64,000 bases of DNA from Membranipora membranacea (lineage: Eukaryota > Bryozoa > Gymnolaemata > Cheilostomatida > Membraniporidae): positions 21,128,062-21,192,061 of the forward strand of contig OU612074.1 of the NCBI GenBank assembly GCA_914767715.1. Reading direction: 5' to 3'. The notes under the pieces were generated by a model that ran no database searches, was not told the origin of the DNA, and saw nothing but the letters and a program-made list of their open reading frames with translations. Below, one piece after another: positions 46,451 through 58,644 of this stretch. A program made the position numbers and the translations under genes. Position 1 is the stretch's first letter, and each line of letters starts with the position of its first letter.

Positions 46451-46849
46451 AAATGATTTGCACTGGGTGCCACATATGGGTTTTTTGCATGATTGAACAC
46501 TTCATCAACAGTACATTACCGACTTACCCTACGTGTACTGCAACAGTCACACATCTCCTTATCATCTATTTGAGGAGTGTCCAAACCGCGGCTGTAGGCC
46601 AATTGTGGCCCACTAGCAAATTATAAGTGGAACATGGCGTCAAGTAAATATTCATGCGCGGCGCAGATTCCTTTCTGATCATTCATGCACATTTTGCAGT
46701 CGTGAACAGGGCTCTATAATCCTGTATACATACATCGAAAAGGAACAAACAACATATTTATACAGACTTCCCCGTTGAATAATTATTACGTTACAGGTCA
46801 GCATGTTTTCTACACATAAAAGAGGAACCCTCTTGCTGCTGATACCTGC

Positions 46850-47550
46850 TACTGCTCTCAGGAGGGACTTGGAGTCCCAATTTTTGATCTCCATAATCGG
46901 TTATTTGTCTCAACGGATGAGTAGTCCCCCTTTTCAAGCTGTCTTGCATAATTTTGTCGATGGAAAAGACAGCTGTTAGCTGTCGGGTTTGTAATTGCCG
47001 ATAGACAATGTGCTGAGCTCAAATTTGAGCCTGTGTTTCGAGTTGTTTTCTCTCCAGTTTGGTACTCGTTAACCCAAGCAGCAAAGGATAAAGGAGCTGC
47101 ATGCAATTTGACAGTATATGTCGAAGTGTGCCCTTGGACGAGCACTCATCACATTTCGAGTTCTTGGTCAAATTAAAGCCTTCCAGGTTCGCCGTGGTCG
47201 GTAGTTGATCATAAGCTGCACCAACCAAAAAGCTGATCCTTTGTAGCTCCATCGACCACATATCTGTCCATTTACGCTGATGCTGCTCAAGGGACTTCCA
47301 ACAAGTCCACCTGCCTTGTTGGGCTTGGCCTACAGCGTGTGTCTGGCGGCGCTCCTCTTCCATCTTGCGCACCTCATCAAATACCATAACCCGTCTAACC
47401 TTTGGGCTTTTCCTTTGAGAACCACCGGTTTGCTTCTCAGCCGATGCCATGACGTGCAGTTGTCACAGCACCCACAATCTTGCTTATCTCCAGTTGAGAT
47501 TTGGCATCTCTGACAGTTTCTGAGACAGACCATTTTTTACCAGTGTCAAG
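46850..47550 (-). mobile_element. LINE remnant: reverse-transcriptase C-terminal zinc-knuckle region
   Basis: Minus-strand translation reads WTDMWSMELQRISFLVGAAYD, QLPTTANLEGF, then CDECSSKGTLRHILSNC. This is the conserved C-terminal segment with a C-x2-C...H...C knuckle found after the RT domain of some non-LTR elements and domesticated RT copies. Reading continues in other frames on both sides, so it is degraded; no catalytic RT core remains nearby. Confidence 0.75.
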
Positions 47551-48059
47551 TGTTGGAGCATATTCCCTTATCACCTGGTCTGGCGACTAATTCAACATCA
47601 TATCCAGTCTGTATGGTTTATGGTTTTCAATTATATTAACAGAGACCAACCTGCAGGTATTAAATGTCGAGGAGACTGGATTTTTATCGGAACATGTCCT
47701 TTTTTGCAACAAACTTCACTCTCAATAACTGTGCACCTACATAGGCTGGAAAAATACCAATTGTTGGATTTGAAATTAGTAATAAGTAAGTTTGGGCAAA
47801 TTTAAGTATAGTGCACTATGTTTATTTGACGAAAGTTGTTGTGGATGCTGCAAACTTCTACATAACTATACCCATGATGGAGATCTCTATCTGGCTACTG
47901 ACTGACTCTCCTTGATTACACTGCATAAAGTGTTCATCAATAAAAACTGATTGATCTGGACACAGATATGAACTTGATAGACTTCCCCTGCCCTCCCCTC
48001 AAACACTTCCCGGCCAGATAACTCCTTTACAATCACTTGAGCTAGATGGGAAGCTAAAT

Positions 48060-48325
48060 CTAAGTCGTCATTTCGGTGAGGGTTACCCTTCTCGAGTACA
48101 GGTTCAGGGACCTACTCTTTTTATCGAAGAGGAGGATCTTTTTACTGCATGTGGGGTGTGCAAACACACAGTGGACCTCAGGTATTTTTAGTCCCGTTCC
48201 CCTGGCTAGGATGAGTCACATGCCAGTACCAAATCAGAAATTACTGCCGGAGCCGGGAATTGAACCTGGACCCTCACAGATCATAAGTCCGCACCCTTAA
48301 CCATCATACCACTCCTGAACCCTCC
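48060..48325 (-). mobile_element. tRNA-derived SINE
   Basis: Minus strand begins near 48325 with TGGTATGATGGTTAAGGG (A box) and, about 35 bases on, GGTCCAGGTTCAATTCC (B box GGTTCAATTCC). A body of about 200 bases follows with no coding capacity. The tRNA species cannot be named confidently. Confidence 0.7.
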
Positions 48326-49004
48326 GATGTGAAGCTACAATATTTTTAGGTTGCTTGTCATTTGTTTAGGACTAGTAATTCATCCATGTCATTTGATACG
48401 AAAGAGGTTGATTTAAGCTTTCTCTAACAACCTAATCTTTTAACTAGACACAGACAAGTTCATGTTTTCCAGTTTCCCAGTTTTGCCAACTATCTGTCGT
48501 TACAGTTTTTTCATCCAGACAATGGGAGCAAATGTTCCACCATCACCAGTCGCTCCAGGCTTCCACCATCACCCATCGCTCCAGGCTGTGTAGCTGTTGG
48601 ATCCATCATAGTGGAATAACTTGAATTATTTATAATAATTTTGAAATAGAAGTTGAATCAATTCATGATGACCGAATTAATTAGTTCACTGTGTCACTGT
48701 TCACATATGAAGGGATTCGGTCACGAGACTCTTGGATAAAATATATTAATAGAGAGTCACCTCAATGGAAACGCTGAATGATCTCCAGATTGAAACTATA
48801 TTTTGAGGGGTACGAAAACAAAATTACTATCAGGGCAAAAAGAATATCATATTGAGTAAAAGACAAACAACACCTAAAATCACAAGTAAAAGTTTTTTTT
48901 AGGTATCTGACAATGTAAAATAGAGAGTTTGAAAAATCTGCCCGGGAACATGAAACGCCATGAAACATTTGGATTCTCAGTCCCAGAAAATATCACAAAG
49001 GCCA

Positions 49005-49275
49005 GGCAGGGTTGTGTAGTGGTTAGGATTTGAGCCACTCAATCTGAGAGTTACAGCATCGAATTCCACTCACTACACATGCTGCTAGGGGAGGTGAGCT
49101 CTCCGGACAATAGCCTAGCTTGCCTACCCTTACCTTGTACAAGGGTGCACTAAAGAGATGAGTGGATCTTTATTATGAATGTAAGCATATTCTCATTGGC
49201 CCCGAAAGGGGCACTGAATAGCTATACAGTGTATATTATAATTATAATTATTATTGTTATTATTATTATTACAAT
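49005..49275 (+). mobile_element. tRNA-derived SINE with (ATT)n tail
   Basis: A-box-like GTGTAGTGGTTAGGATTTG at about 49016, B-box-like GCATCGAATTCC at about 49056, a roughly 150-base body and a terminal AT-rich (ATT)n run at about 49226-49272, the usual SINE layout. Confidence 0.72.
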
Positions 49276-50429
49276 CATAACGGTACAACAGCATCTACGT
49301 GCCCACAGGGAGGATAGGAGGGGAAACAACTCTCTCTGGGGTCTAGTAGCCTTGTCACTTGACATGTCTAGGGGTCTAGGTACAGTATAAGAATCGATTA
49401 TATGAGGTTTTCTTTTCTATTGTCATGAGTGTGCAACTCTGAATATCGGTAGGGTCAAAACTGACCTACAACATAAAACTTGGGAGTTTAGTGAAACGCA
49501 TAAGCGGCACAACTTCATCTATCCGAAGAAGACAACTTCGATGGCTTTGTTGTGCACGTAAATTATTATTAAAGGAGAAGTTTTCGTCAGGCTAGCAGGA
49601 AAGAAAGATCAGATGAGCAATACAGAGACTGGTAACTGCTCAATTATTAGATGAGCTGAAATGTTTCGAATCCCCTTACATTCAAATATTTGAGGCAAGC
49701 TGTAATTAGCTGGTTCAAGACATTTAGATGTTGACTAGGAGCGCTACCAATAAGTATTCCACTAAATTTAGGACTTTTTAACATAGTTATAATAAATTGG
49801 TAACCTAATCTATTGCTCTAATAATGTGGAAAAATAATTTTATCAGTTAATGGTTCTTTTTTTTGTAGTGCAATGATGAGACATACACCTGAAGACCTGC
49901 TGGTAAACAATGTTGATCTGTGTTACTCACGCTGTCTGTAGGATTGATGGTGTTGTGTTCACACTGAGCTTTATTATGTGGTCTCAATTTAATAGCAATA
50001 CAATGAGACGGAGACTGTTACGGCCAATAAACTATGTGATAAAGAAGCTTAAAAGCAGAAAATTTTTATGGGCCTACTTGAGATTCTAATTTGGATGTTG
50101 CTGATTTGTCTGTCGTCTTATTGGGTGCACTAACTGTGCCCACGTGCTTGCATGGCTATTTCCGTAAGCTTCTATTTCTTATGATTTTGTTTTTCCTATG
50201 ACTAATGTGAAGCTTCAGTCAAGCCAGACCTCTTGGACGGTTCAGTGGTGTAGTGCGCCACTGTTTGAGTTTGTTTATAACATAAACAGACTGATTGTTT
50301 TATCCACTAAATATCGATTGCTACGTTTACTCTAGGATGGTATGCTACTTTCTGTTAAACATTTTATATGTTAGACCAAGGAGAAACTGCAGCTCCTGCT
50401 GTTTAGTGAGAAACAGAAGACTGGGCTGC

Positions 50430-50642
50430 CCCTAAAGAGGGACGCAAGGTGCCCTAAATCCTCATAATGAGAGTGTGATATATCCTAGAAAACTAGAATG
50501 CGTCCTAGAGGTGAGGCCATAGAAGACCTCCTAATCATGGGTATGCAGTGAGCTGCCAAAACTGAACTGGCACTAATCGGCTATTGACAGTGACACTTTG
50601 ATCTTAGCCAATAGGCCGAGAAGCGGCAGTGACACTTTGATC
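50430..50642 (-). mobile_element. U2 snRNA-headed SINE
   Basis: On the minus strand, about 50625-50592 reads CGCTTCTCGGCCTATTGG, then CTAAGATCAAAGTGT: U2 snRNA from nucleotide 3 to about 35 with one mismatch. After AAAGTGT the sequence leaves U2 and enters a body shared with 6692-6810. A second GATCAAAGTGTCACTG copy precedes the U2 start. It is not a full U2 gene because the Sm site and 3' stem-loops are absent. Confidence 0.8.
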
Positions 50643-51379
50643 TTTTGACGATTTGCCTGCATTCATAGTTGCTCCTTCTCCATTGTTAACACCAGATGTG
50701 AGCAGTGTAAGGTTAGATAACCGGAATGCAGGCAAAATGGATCAAACTTTTATCTTATATAATACATTAAATTTTTCTTCACACACTAGGGACTGCGCAC
50801 TTGAGTATATTTTACTTTCGTCCTTACTGTTGGAATACCGGGGCAACGATCAATGGAGTGTTTGAGTTCAAGGGAACTAACCACTAGGATTCTGTCAGTA
50901 CTGAGAATAGGAAATCCGGTGAGGCTTTAATCTAGGTGCAGCAGATGCTAGATGGTACAATTTAGATGTTCATACAAATGTAGAAATCATAGTTGAGGGC
51001 TTCTCGGTGCAGCCAATGTTGCATACTAAGACATAATTTATGTATTTCTATTTATTTCCAATCCATCACTAGGGTGTTCTGAGTTCTGACTACACGTGAC
51101 AATCTTCAACGGGATGCAATCATTCCGGAAAAAGTCCACTTCTATGAGCCCAATAGCCAGTTTCATAAAAAATTCATAGTAGAGAGTTTGTTGATGTAGC
51201 CCATGTTGCATGCCCAGACATAGTTTAGGTACTCAGTCTGATCCAACAAAGGATTTATAACGATATTGGCTGTATAACAATGCTGTATTGTATCTGTTCT
51301 GGCATTTTTTATATTCTCATAATCACCATTGGCTATAGAAGATGAGGTGTATGTAGTATCTTTTAGCCTGGTGAAGCTC

Positions 51380-54300
51380 CTCCAAATTCCATTATATTAG
51401 CAGACAACCTTGATTAAATATCACAACCCTGGGAGGTATGACGATGTAACAGGGGCCTCAAGGTGAACCTCATATCTAAGGTGAACGTACAAGATGCGTA
51501 TGTGGCAGATTGTACTGTGTATGGTGGTAATACCAACATATGGGCTACCATTGTACTTTAAACTCATTGAAAGAGCATAATATCTGTGATTATGTCTAAG
51601 GCAATAATGGCTGTCAGGCACAAAATCCATAACACGCAACAAGTCTTGAAAGCTATTCTCCTTCGCTTTTGATACTCTATCATGGCCTTTGAATCCGATG
51701 ATCAAGCCGTAACGGTAACAAATTATACCACTGTAAATGAAATGGCAGATACTGTAATACAACTTGTTGTTTACATGTAAAATTTACAAAATGGATTAAA
51801 AAATTTTCTTTGAGATAGCATGCATTTTCTGCCAGTGATATAAACCTTTCTCAAACCAAATACAAACTGACTGAGGTCTTCTTCCAGATCAGGATGTATA
51901 AACACGCTAAGCTTAGGTTTCAATTTTACTTAGATTGTTATAAAATGATGCTTTGAATTTTGTTTAGAGCAAGGAGTAACAACTCCTTGTTGGAGGTACG
52001 CTCAGATTTGCTGTTAATCATGGTAGCCCCCCGTTTTGTGGACTGAATGCTTTAATAGAGCCAATATTGTAACTTGGAGCAGTATTGATGCAGTCCCAGA
52101 GCAATATTTGACAAACTTCCAAAACTTGACCGTTATATGAATGCAGCCTTTGGCCCTGAACACGTTCCAGCAAAGGTCAAGAATTAAATTTTTGAGTGAC
52201 GATTAATATATCCAGATCTACGATAGGCTACAGATACTGGTTCTTTGTCTGCAGCTGAATTTCTCTCAAGCAAATATTGACGTTTGTCATTAGGGGAGAG
52301 GTTATCATAAGCCCAGGGGTGTATCCATAGGTAGGGCCAGGGGGACATGGCCCTACCACTTTCTCAGGAAGTCAATGTTGAAAAACTCCTAAAATTGAAA
52401 TAGGTGTTATGAATACACATAGTCTCTTTTTATGTTTGCCGATAGCAGGTGCTCAGGTGGCCCCTTGTGTTACATTTAGGGATTATAAAGCGATAGAGCT
52501 GATATAGCTAATTCATAATTACAAATTTCTGCTTGTTATGAAGTTTAGAGTTCATCAATACATCCAAAACTGAAACATGTTAACTACCTCCATTGCTATG
52601 GCCTGCCTCAAAAGATGCCTTTGGGCCTATCTGGCATGTTCTAATATGGTTGCAGAGAGGTCATGAGCATGTCAAAGTTAAATGTTGGCAATTCGCTCAC
52701 ACAAGACCATTATTACTATTATTGACTCTAATCATGGACAAGACAACATTTTCTTGTCAATTTTCTTCTCAAAAAGGCTGAAATGCCTTAGAACTGCCTC
52801 TGATTTTTGAAAATTTTCTTGGCTGGCCCCCCTTACCCCTCTAGCGGGAAGGCGCTACAGCGCCCCTCCCGCACCCACCCGCCTGGCCCTACCACCTCAA
52901 AACTTAGGGATACAGCCCTGCATAAGCCTACACCTTCAAGTGTAATAACGTCAGTGTTTTTTTATTATACATATCATGAGTGGAGCAATTTCCATAAAAG
53001 GTGAATTCAGGAATACACATTTGTGAAACATTAGACCTTGGCCGTTTGACTGCTCTTTGAAAATGCAATTTTGTTTTGTGATAAATGTACCAGCATCATC
53101 ACCAGCATTGGGCCTGTGTCATTATCTTGTTTTATGTGGCGAGGGTAGTGGTATGAGAACATACACCCCAGAGAACATGTTACTTACACCCCTAGTGCTA
53201 AAAAGACAATTTTGATAATTACTGATAGAAGATATCATTGATGTTAGAAGGATGAGTATGTTCCATCAGTCGGTGTTGCGAATATGAGAGTTGTCTAATA
53301 GTGAGATGTTGGTGATTTGTGAGAGTTGTTGGTTGAATATGATTTTGATTTTGTGGTTTTTGTGAGTAGGGAGAAGCCAGGGTGAATCCCTCGAGACAAG
53401 AGCGGGAATCAACACCTCGCTTGATAGCAAATGATATGAACATTTGCACTATCAAAGCTTCTGTCTGTGCCTGAGCCTGAGTCCTATAAAACAGAGGAAA
53501 AATTATATTGGAGATATTTTGTCAGACATCCTGCCTTATAATCCAGTTAACCAAGTATCAATATTTTGAATTAAAAACTGTATGGAACAAAACGCCTCTT
53601 GAAAAGTAAGGAGGAAACATGGACTAGAGAAAAAACCTGGACAGGACACTGTATAAAGCGGAATGCACTTGATTGTGGGCAATGTGACGAAATTGGAAGG
53701 TGAAGAAACAATGATGCTATCATTGATTTACTGTCCACAGTCCAGGTTTTTTGGTAATAACTAATTATAATGAAATAATTTCGAGTTTAAAAATTTCTTT
53801 ACAATCAGCAGCATCTTGTTATCAACCTGATCTTATTTCTTCTTCAATTTTTTTCTGCCTCACATTATTATCAAACTGTTCACAACAAGCTGCTAAATCT
53901 ATTGTAGGTTTCAAACTCTAAATCCGATCGAAATTGATCGTGTTATCAACAAAAAACCTGGATTTTTGACAGTAAATCAATGATTTCATCATTGCTTCTT
54001 CACCTTCTGATGTCGCTACGTCACCCAGACTTAGGTCTCTGAGAGGAAATTACTACCGCTGATCATTTTTGACTTTAAATATATATTCTTATAGCTGAGA
54101 GTGTAGTTTGTTCACACTGTCCAAGTGTGTAATTAATAATGCAATAAAATGTACGGTTGATGACAAAATTAAGTTTCATTGAACTTTATAGTATATTACT
54201 ATTCATGTGGCATATCCGCATGTCTCAAGGCCTTAATTATGTTATGCCAGCATATGAATTCATACACAGCTAAGGAAAATTATGATGTTTGGGATGGCTT

Positions 54301-56750
54301 GACGCTAAATGTGTGTGAATAGAAGAGGCGTAGAGGATAATATCATGTGATGTCATCTCCATTCAAGCCAGATCAGGCACCTCATCTATTATGTCATTAT
54401 CATGCTGTTATTTTAGGGGTCATTATACAGTAAAAATGAGAAAATAAAAAAGTCAGCACTCTGTTTTATATCATTTTTGATTTAGCCAGTATAAACTGTC
54501 AGTTTTGGGTTATTGTGATATACTTGAAAGAAATATAGACAATGCAAATCATGATTTTAATGAAGCTGCCTTGGGCATGCAATTAAATAAATGAACTGTA
54601 TGTTATTCAAAGATTATATCCTCAAACTGATTCTTTAGTATTGATGAGGTGCTTAGATGGAGGTTTACACTTAATTTGCGCATTCACAGACCTGAGAGCA
54701 ATTTTCGCTCTGATATCACGCTGCATGCAAGACACCCAATGTTACACTCATTCAAACAGCATTGAGCGCAAAATAAACACTCCATTCAACAGAGTTTAAC
54801 ACTGCACTGACTTGACCCTCAAATCAGGTTCATTTCACCCCCATATTTTTCTCTGTGTATGGTTTATGTTTCACAGACCATACAGCTAATAATGTGGTCC
54901 AAATTTTGTAGGCTCTGAATCAATCATACTTTGAATTCCTGACTTTAGTTACTCATATCTCTCAATGTATTCGGTGTGCTTTTCCAATGATGTCCACTGA
55001 TATGTGCTACAATTATACGTTAAATTCATTGAATGGGAATATCATCAATTTGTCAAAGGGAATGATGGCTGTCATGCACAAAATTCACAACAGGCAACAC
55101 ATCTTCAAAACGGTTCTCCTTCGGTTTTGATACTCTAATATCGCCTTTGAATCTGATAAACAAGCCGTAACAGTAACATGTTCTACCACTGTAAATGAAA
55201 TGACAGACACCATAATACAAGTTTTTGTTAACACGTAAGATTCATGAAATGAATTAGAAAATTTACCTTGAGATAGCATGCATTTTCTTCCAGTAATATT
55301 AATCTTTTGAGCAAATCGTACCAAATACAATATGACTGATATCTTCATCCAGATGTATGAACACGCTGAGCTAATGTTTCAATTTCACTTTGATTTTCAT
55401 AGACTCATTTAATGTAATTTTTATTATCACATCAATCTTGGGATTTTTAATTTTATGTGTTAAGCCTGAAACCCGAATGGTTTAATCAAGTTCGAATTGA
55501 AAACTGGAAATTTTTCACAATTCCTCTAGTTCCAAACACAACCTAACTTTCCTCTTAGCTATATCATTTGAAAAACATTACTTTACATACATTTTGCCTG
55601 CAAAAAGAGGCGTAGTTGTTTTAGTTTTGTCTGCTAAAATAGATAACTAACTAACTGATGCAGTCCCAGAGCATTATTGATGAATGAATTAAGATGAATG
55701 CAGCCTCTGGCCCTGGTCAGGTTACTGCAAAGGCCAAAGAAGTAAGTTGTCGATTGAGAATTATTTTATACAGATCAACCATAGGCAACAGATACCTGTC
55801 TGCACACTGATTGCCTAATAATGCAATTGACCAAGTATTATAATTTTGGATCAAAAACTGTATTGGGAACAGAAAACTTTTTGAAAAGTAAGGAGGAAAC
55901 ATAGATTTAATAATAAACCTAGACAGGACACTGTGTAAAGCTGATGTGAGTCACCTAATTGTGGGCAACGTAACAACATTGGAAGGTGTAGAAGCAATGA
56001 TCATTGATTTACTGTCCACAATCCAGGATTTTTGTTCATAACTAAGTCAATTTTGATCAGAGTTTTACAATCAGCAGCATTTTGTTGTCAACCTGATGAT
56101 ATATTCCTCAAAGAAAAATCTTTTGCCTCAAATTAGTATCAAACCGTTAACCACAAGCTGCAACATCTATTGTACTTTTCAAACTCGAAATCTGATCAAA
56201 ATTGATTGAGTCATCAACAAAAAACCGGGATCGTGGACACTAAATCAATGAAATCATCTTCTCTTCTTCACCTTCCAATGTCGTTACGTCGCCCACAATT
56301 AAGTGCATAAAAGTTAATTAAGTCTGTTGGAGAAAATTACTACTGCTATTCATTTTTAACTTTAAATATAATTTTCTTGTAACTGAGAATGTGGTCTGTT
56401 CACACATTCCAAGCGAATATTTCATATTGCAATAAAGTGTGAGGTTGATGACAAAATTAAGTTACAATGAACTTTATAGTATAGTATTATTCATTTGACA
56501 TATCAGCATGTCTCAAGGCTTTAATTATGGTATGCCAGCATATTAATTCATACTCAGCCAAGGAAAATTATGATGTTTGGGATGGCTTGACGCTAAATGT
56601 GTGTGAATAGAAGAGGCGTAGAGGATAATATCATGTGATGTCATCTTCATTCAAGCCAGATCAGGTACCTCATCTATTATGTTATTATCATGTTGTTATT
56701 ATTGTTGTCAATATACAGTAAAAATGAGAAAATAAAAAGGAATCCAATCC
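51380..56750. repeat. Diverged segmental tandem duplication
   Basis: The block 51430-54660 is repeated, with gaps, at 55030-56750. Matching pieces in order: 51600-51960 with 55060-55400, 52080-52260 with 55655-55800, 53490-54130 with 55790-56420, and 54230-54430 with 56500-56710. The first copy is longer, partly because a hAT element (52314-52920) inserted after or around the duplication. A minus-strand reading (CYRYGL...FKGHDRVSKAKEN against CYCYGL...FKGDIRVSKPKEN) is open in both copies. This may be a conserved exon or chance. Confidence 0.85.
52314..52920. mobile_element. Nonautonomous hAT element (607 bp) with 8-bp target duplication
   Basis: Ends CAGGGGTGTATCC and, inverted, CAGGGCTGTATCC (12 of 13 match), with a further GTAGGGCCAGG pair inside. 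Perfect 8-bp flanks CATAAGCC lie at 52306-52313 and 52921-52928. The terminal CAGGG(G/C)xGTATCC form resembles Zaphod/Tip100-type hATs. No transposase remains. Confidence 0.92.
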
Positions 56751-58640
56751 ATGTGAAATTTTTAACCAGTTCATTCTACATATTTATGTGCTTTTTATAG
56801 ATAGCTAACTGTACATTTTTTTAAATTTAGCAACTATACTCCATAAAGAGTTAACCAGGGGAAGGCAATTTCTAATGTATTCATGATCTGTACTACTCAC
56901 CCTTCTAACATTTATTATTTGTCAATCTTGAATAATCTCAGCATTGAATAAGAGTGATGACAATGATTGATGGTCAAAATTAACTAAGCAATGCCAAGAT
57001 TAAAGTTATTTTCCAATGTAGTTGAGAATTCCTGCATTTCTGAATATCTCCATTGTTGATCATAGTCCCAAAAAAAAGCTTGCAGGTAAAAAGTCAAATG
57101 AATTATTTTAGCAAATTGAGAGCAGATAACTCCAAATTAATACAGCCCATTGTTTTTTATATGAGTTTGAATCCACATGAAAAGTATATAAAAGTGGTTC
57201 AATAGCGTTAGTGGCACTTAGGTGAGTTGGGGGAGTCTATTTTACACACCCATGCAGAAAACTTCATTCAGTCAAATGAATTTAAGCTTTATATTTACCA
57301 CTTTCCCATCCCCCTATCAATCCTTGACCCAGTATAGTACAGTGTGAGCAGGTTAATTCAAACTTTTGTCATCTAGATCTCTTGTTAACTCAGACAAGGA
57401 AAGTTGGTCCTTTCAGCCAGATCTTTGTGTATTCTAATGTCACTTAATTCAGACTCTGCTTAATAAGGACAAAATTTTGTGGCCCTTAGGTTTGAACTGC
57501 ACTTTTTGGTAATTTAGTGTCAATCCTTTGGGATCAGGACTCAATTCTTCTGTCAGACAGGTGTGTTATTGAGTCCGATAGCAATTAATCATTAGGAGTT
57601 ATCCCTCTTGAGGCGACAAATAGCAACAAAATTGACTCATGTTATTCACCCTCATACTACTGACCTTCTATGTATTTTTCTCTTTTTAAATATTCCCTAT
57701 GAAGTCAATGTGTGAAATGCAGTTTGTTTGTTATTCAAATTTTTTTGCGGGTTTTGTGGCTAGTGTACTGTTTCCCAGTATTGTGACACTGTGTCGTATT
57801 AGGTAATAAAAGAACCAAAAACAGATATTTCAGTGTACAATATTCCCTCACAATAAATATCAGGTTTTTGATTGTCCACATTTACAGTAATTATAGCCTG
57901 GATCCTCAAAATCAATCAACTCTGAGAAATCCCTACTTTTTTATCATCTAAGTGCCAGAAGCTTTTATAGCCCCGATGTCAACCTAGCCTAGGAAATTGA
58001 AGTTATTTTTCATCGAAAATACACTGATCTCGACAATGCCCGATCGGGTTAAATGTTCATATAATACCTTAGCAATTTTTTAGAAATATTCACATGGGCC
58101 CTTATGGACTACAGGTTGTTAATTAATCACACAGCCCATGTACTATAAGTTTTTATAGCTTGATCTCAGTAGAGTGTCCATTGATTTCATTAACATAATA
58201 AAGTTGAAAAGTATAAGTAAATTCAGTAAAACATTAAGAGTATCAAGCATTTAACTAAAGGGAGACAAAAATACTTGCTATGCGTTTCCATAAGTCAAGT
58301 AGTTACAAAATAGAATCTGCTAACAGTAAATGAAAACAGATTAGAATCAAAAATGATATTTGTTTTTTCATTTTGTTTTAAAACTCTTGTAACGCCTGAT
58401 AAAGGCTAATCTCTGCCTTGTTTCAAACTTTAAAATGCCATAAAATCACTGCGTTACCTGCAGATCAGTGAGAAACTCGTTATACTTGCCTGAAAATAAG
58501 AATGACAATCATCCATTATCTATCCGATCGATAGTGTAATCACACCTTCAAAGACATTATATTAGATAAATCACCTGTATTATAAGCTCACTTTCCGACT
58601 AATATCAAACTGAGAAGGTTTATCATATAATACACTCTGA
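56751..58640. other. Intergenic stretch upstream of the GPCR
   Basis: No exon, RNA gene or recognised repeat was seen. No clear TATA box lies before the GPCR start. Confidence 0.5.
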
Positions 58641-58644
58641 AGCT

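Noticed and set aside
50590-50625. Functional U2 snRNA gene
   Set aside because: Only about the first 35 nt match; the branch-point region, Sm site and 3' loops are missing.
52593-53004. ORFs inside the nonautonomous hAT
   Set aside because: No transposase motifs, and they cross the element boundary; treated as chance ORFs.
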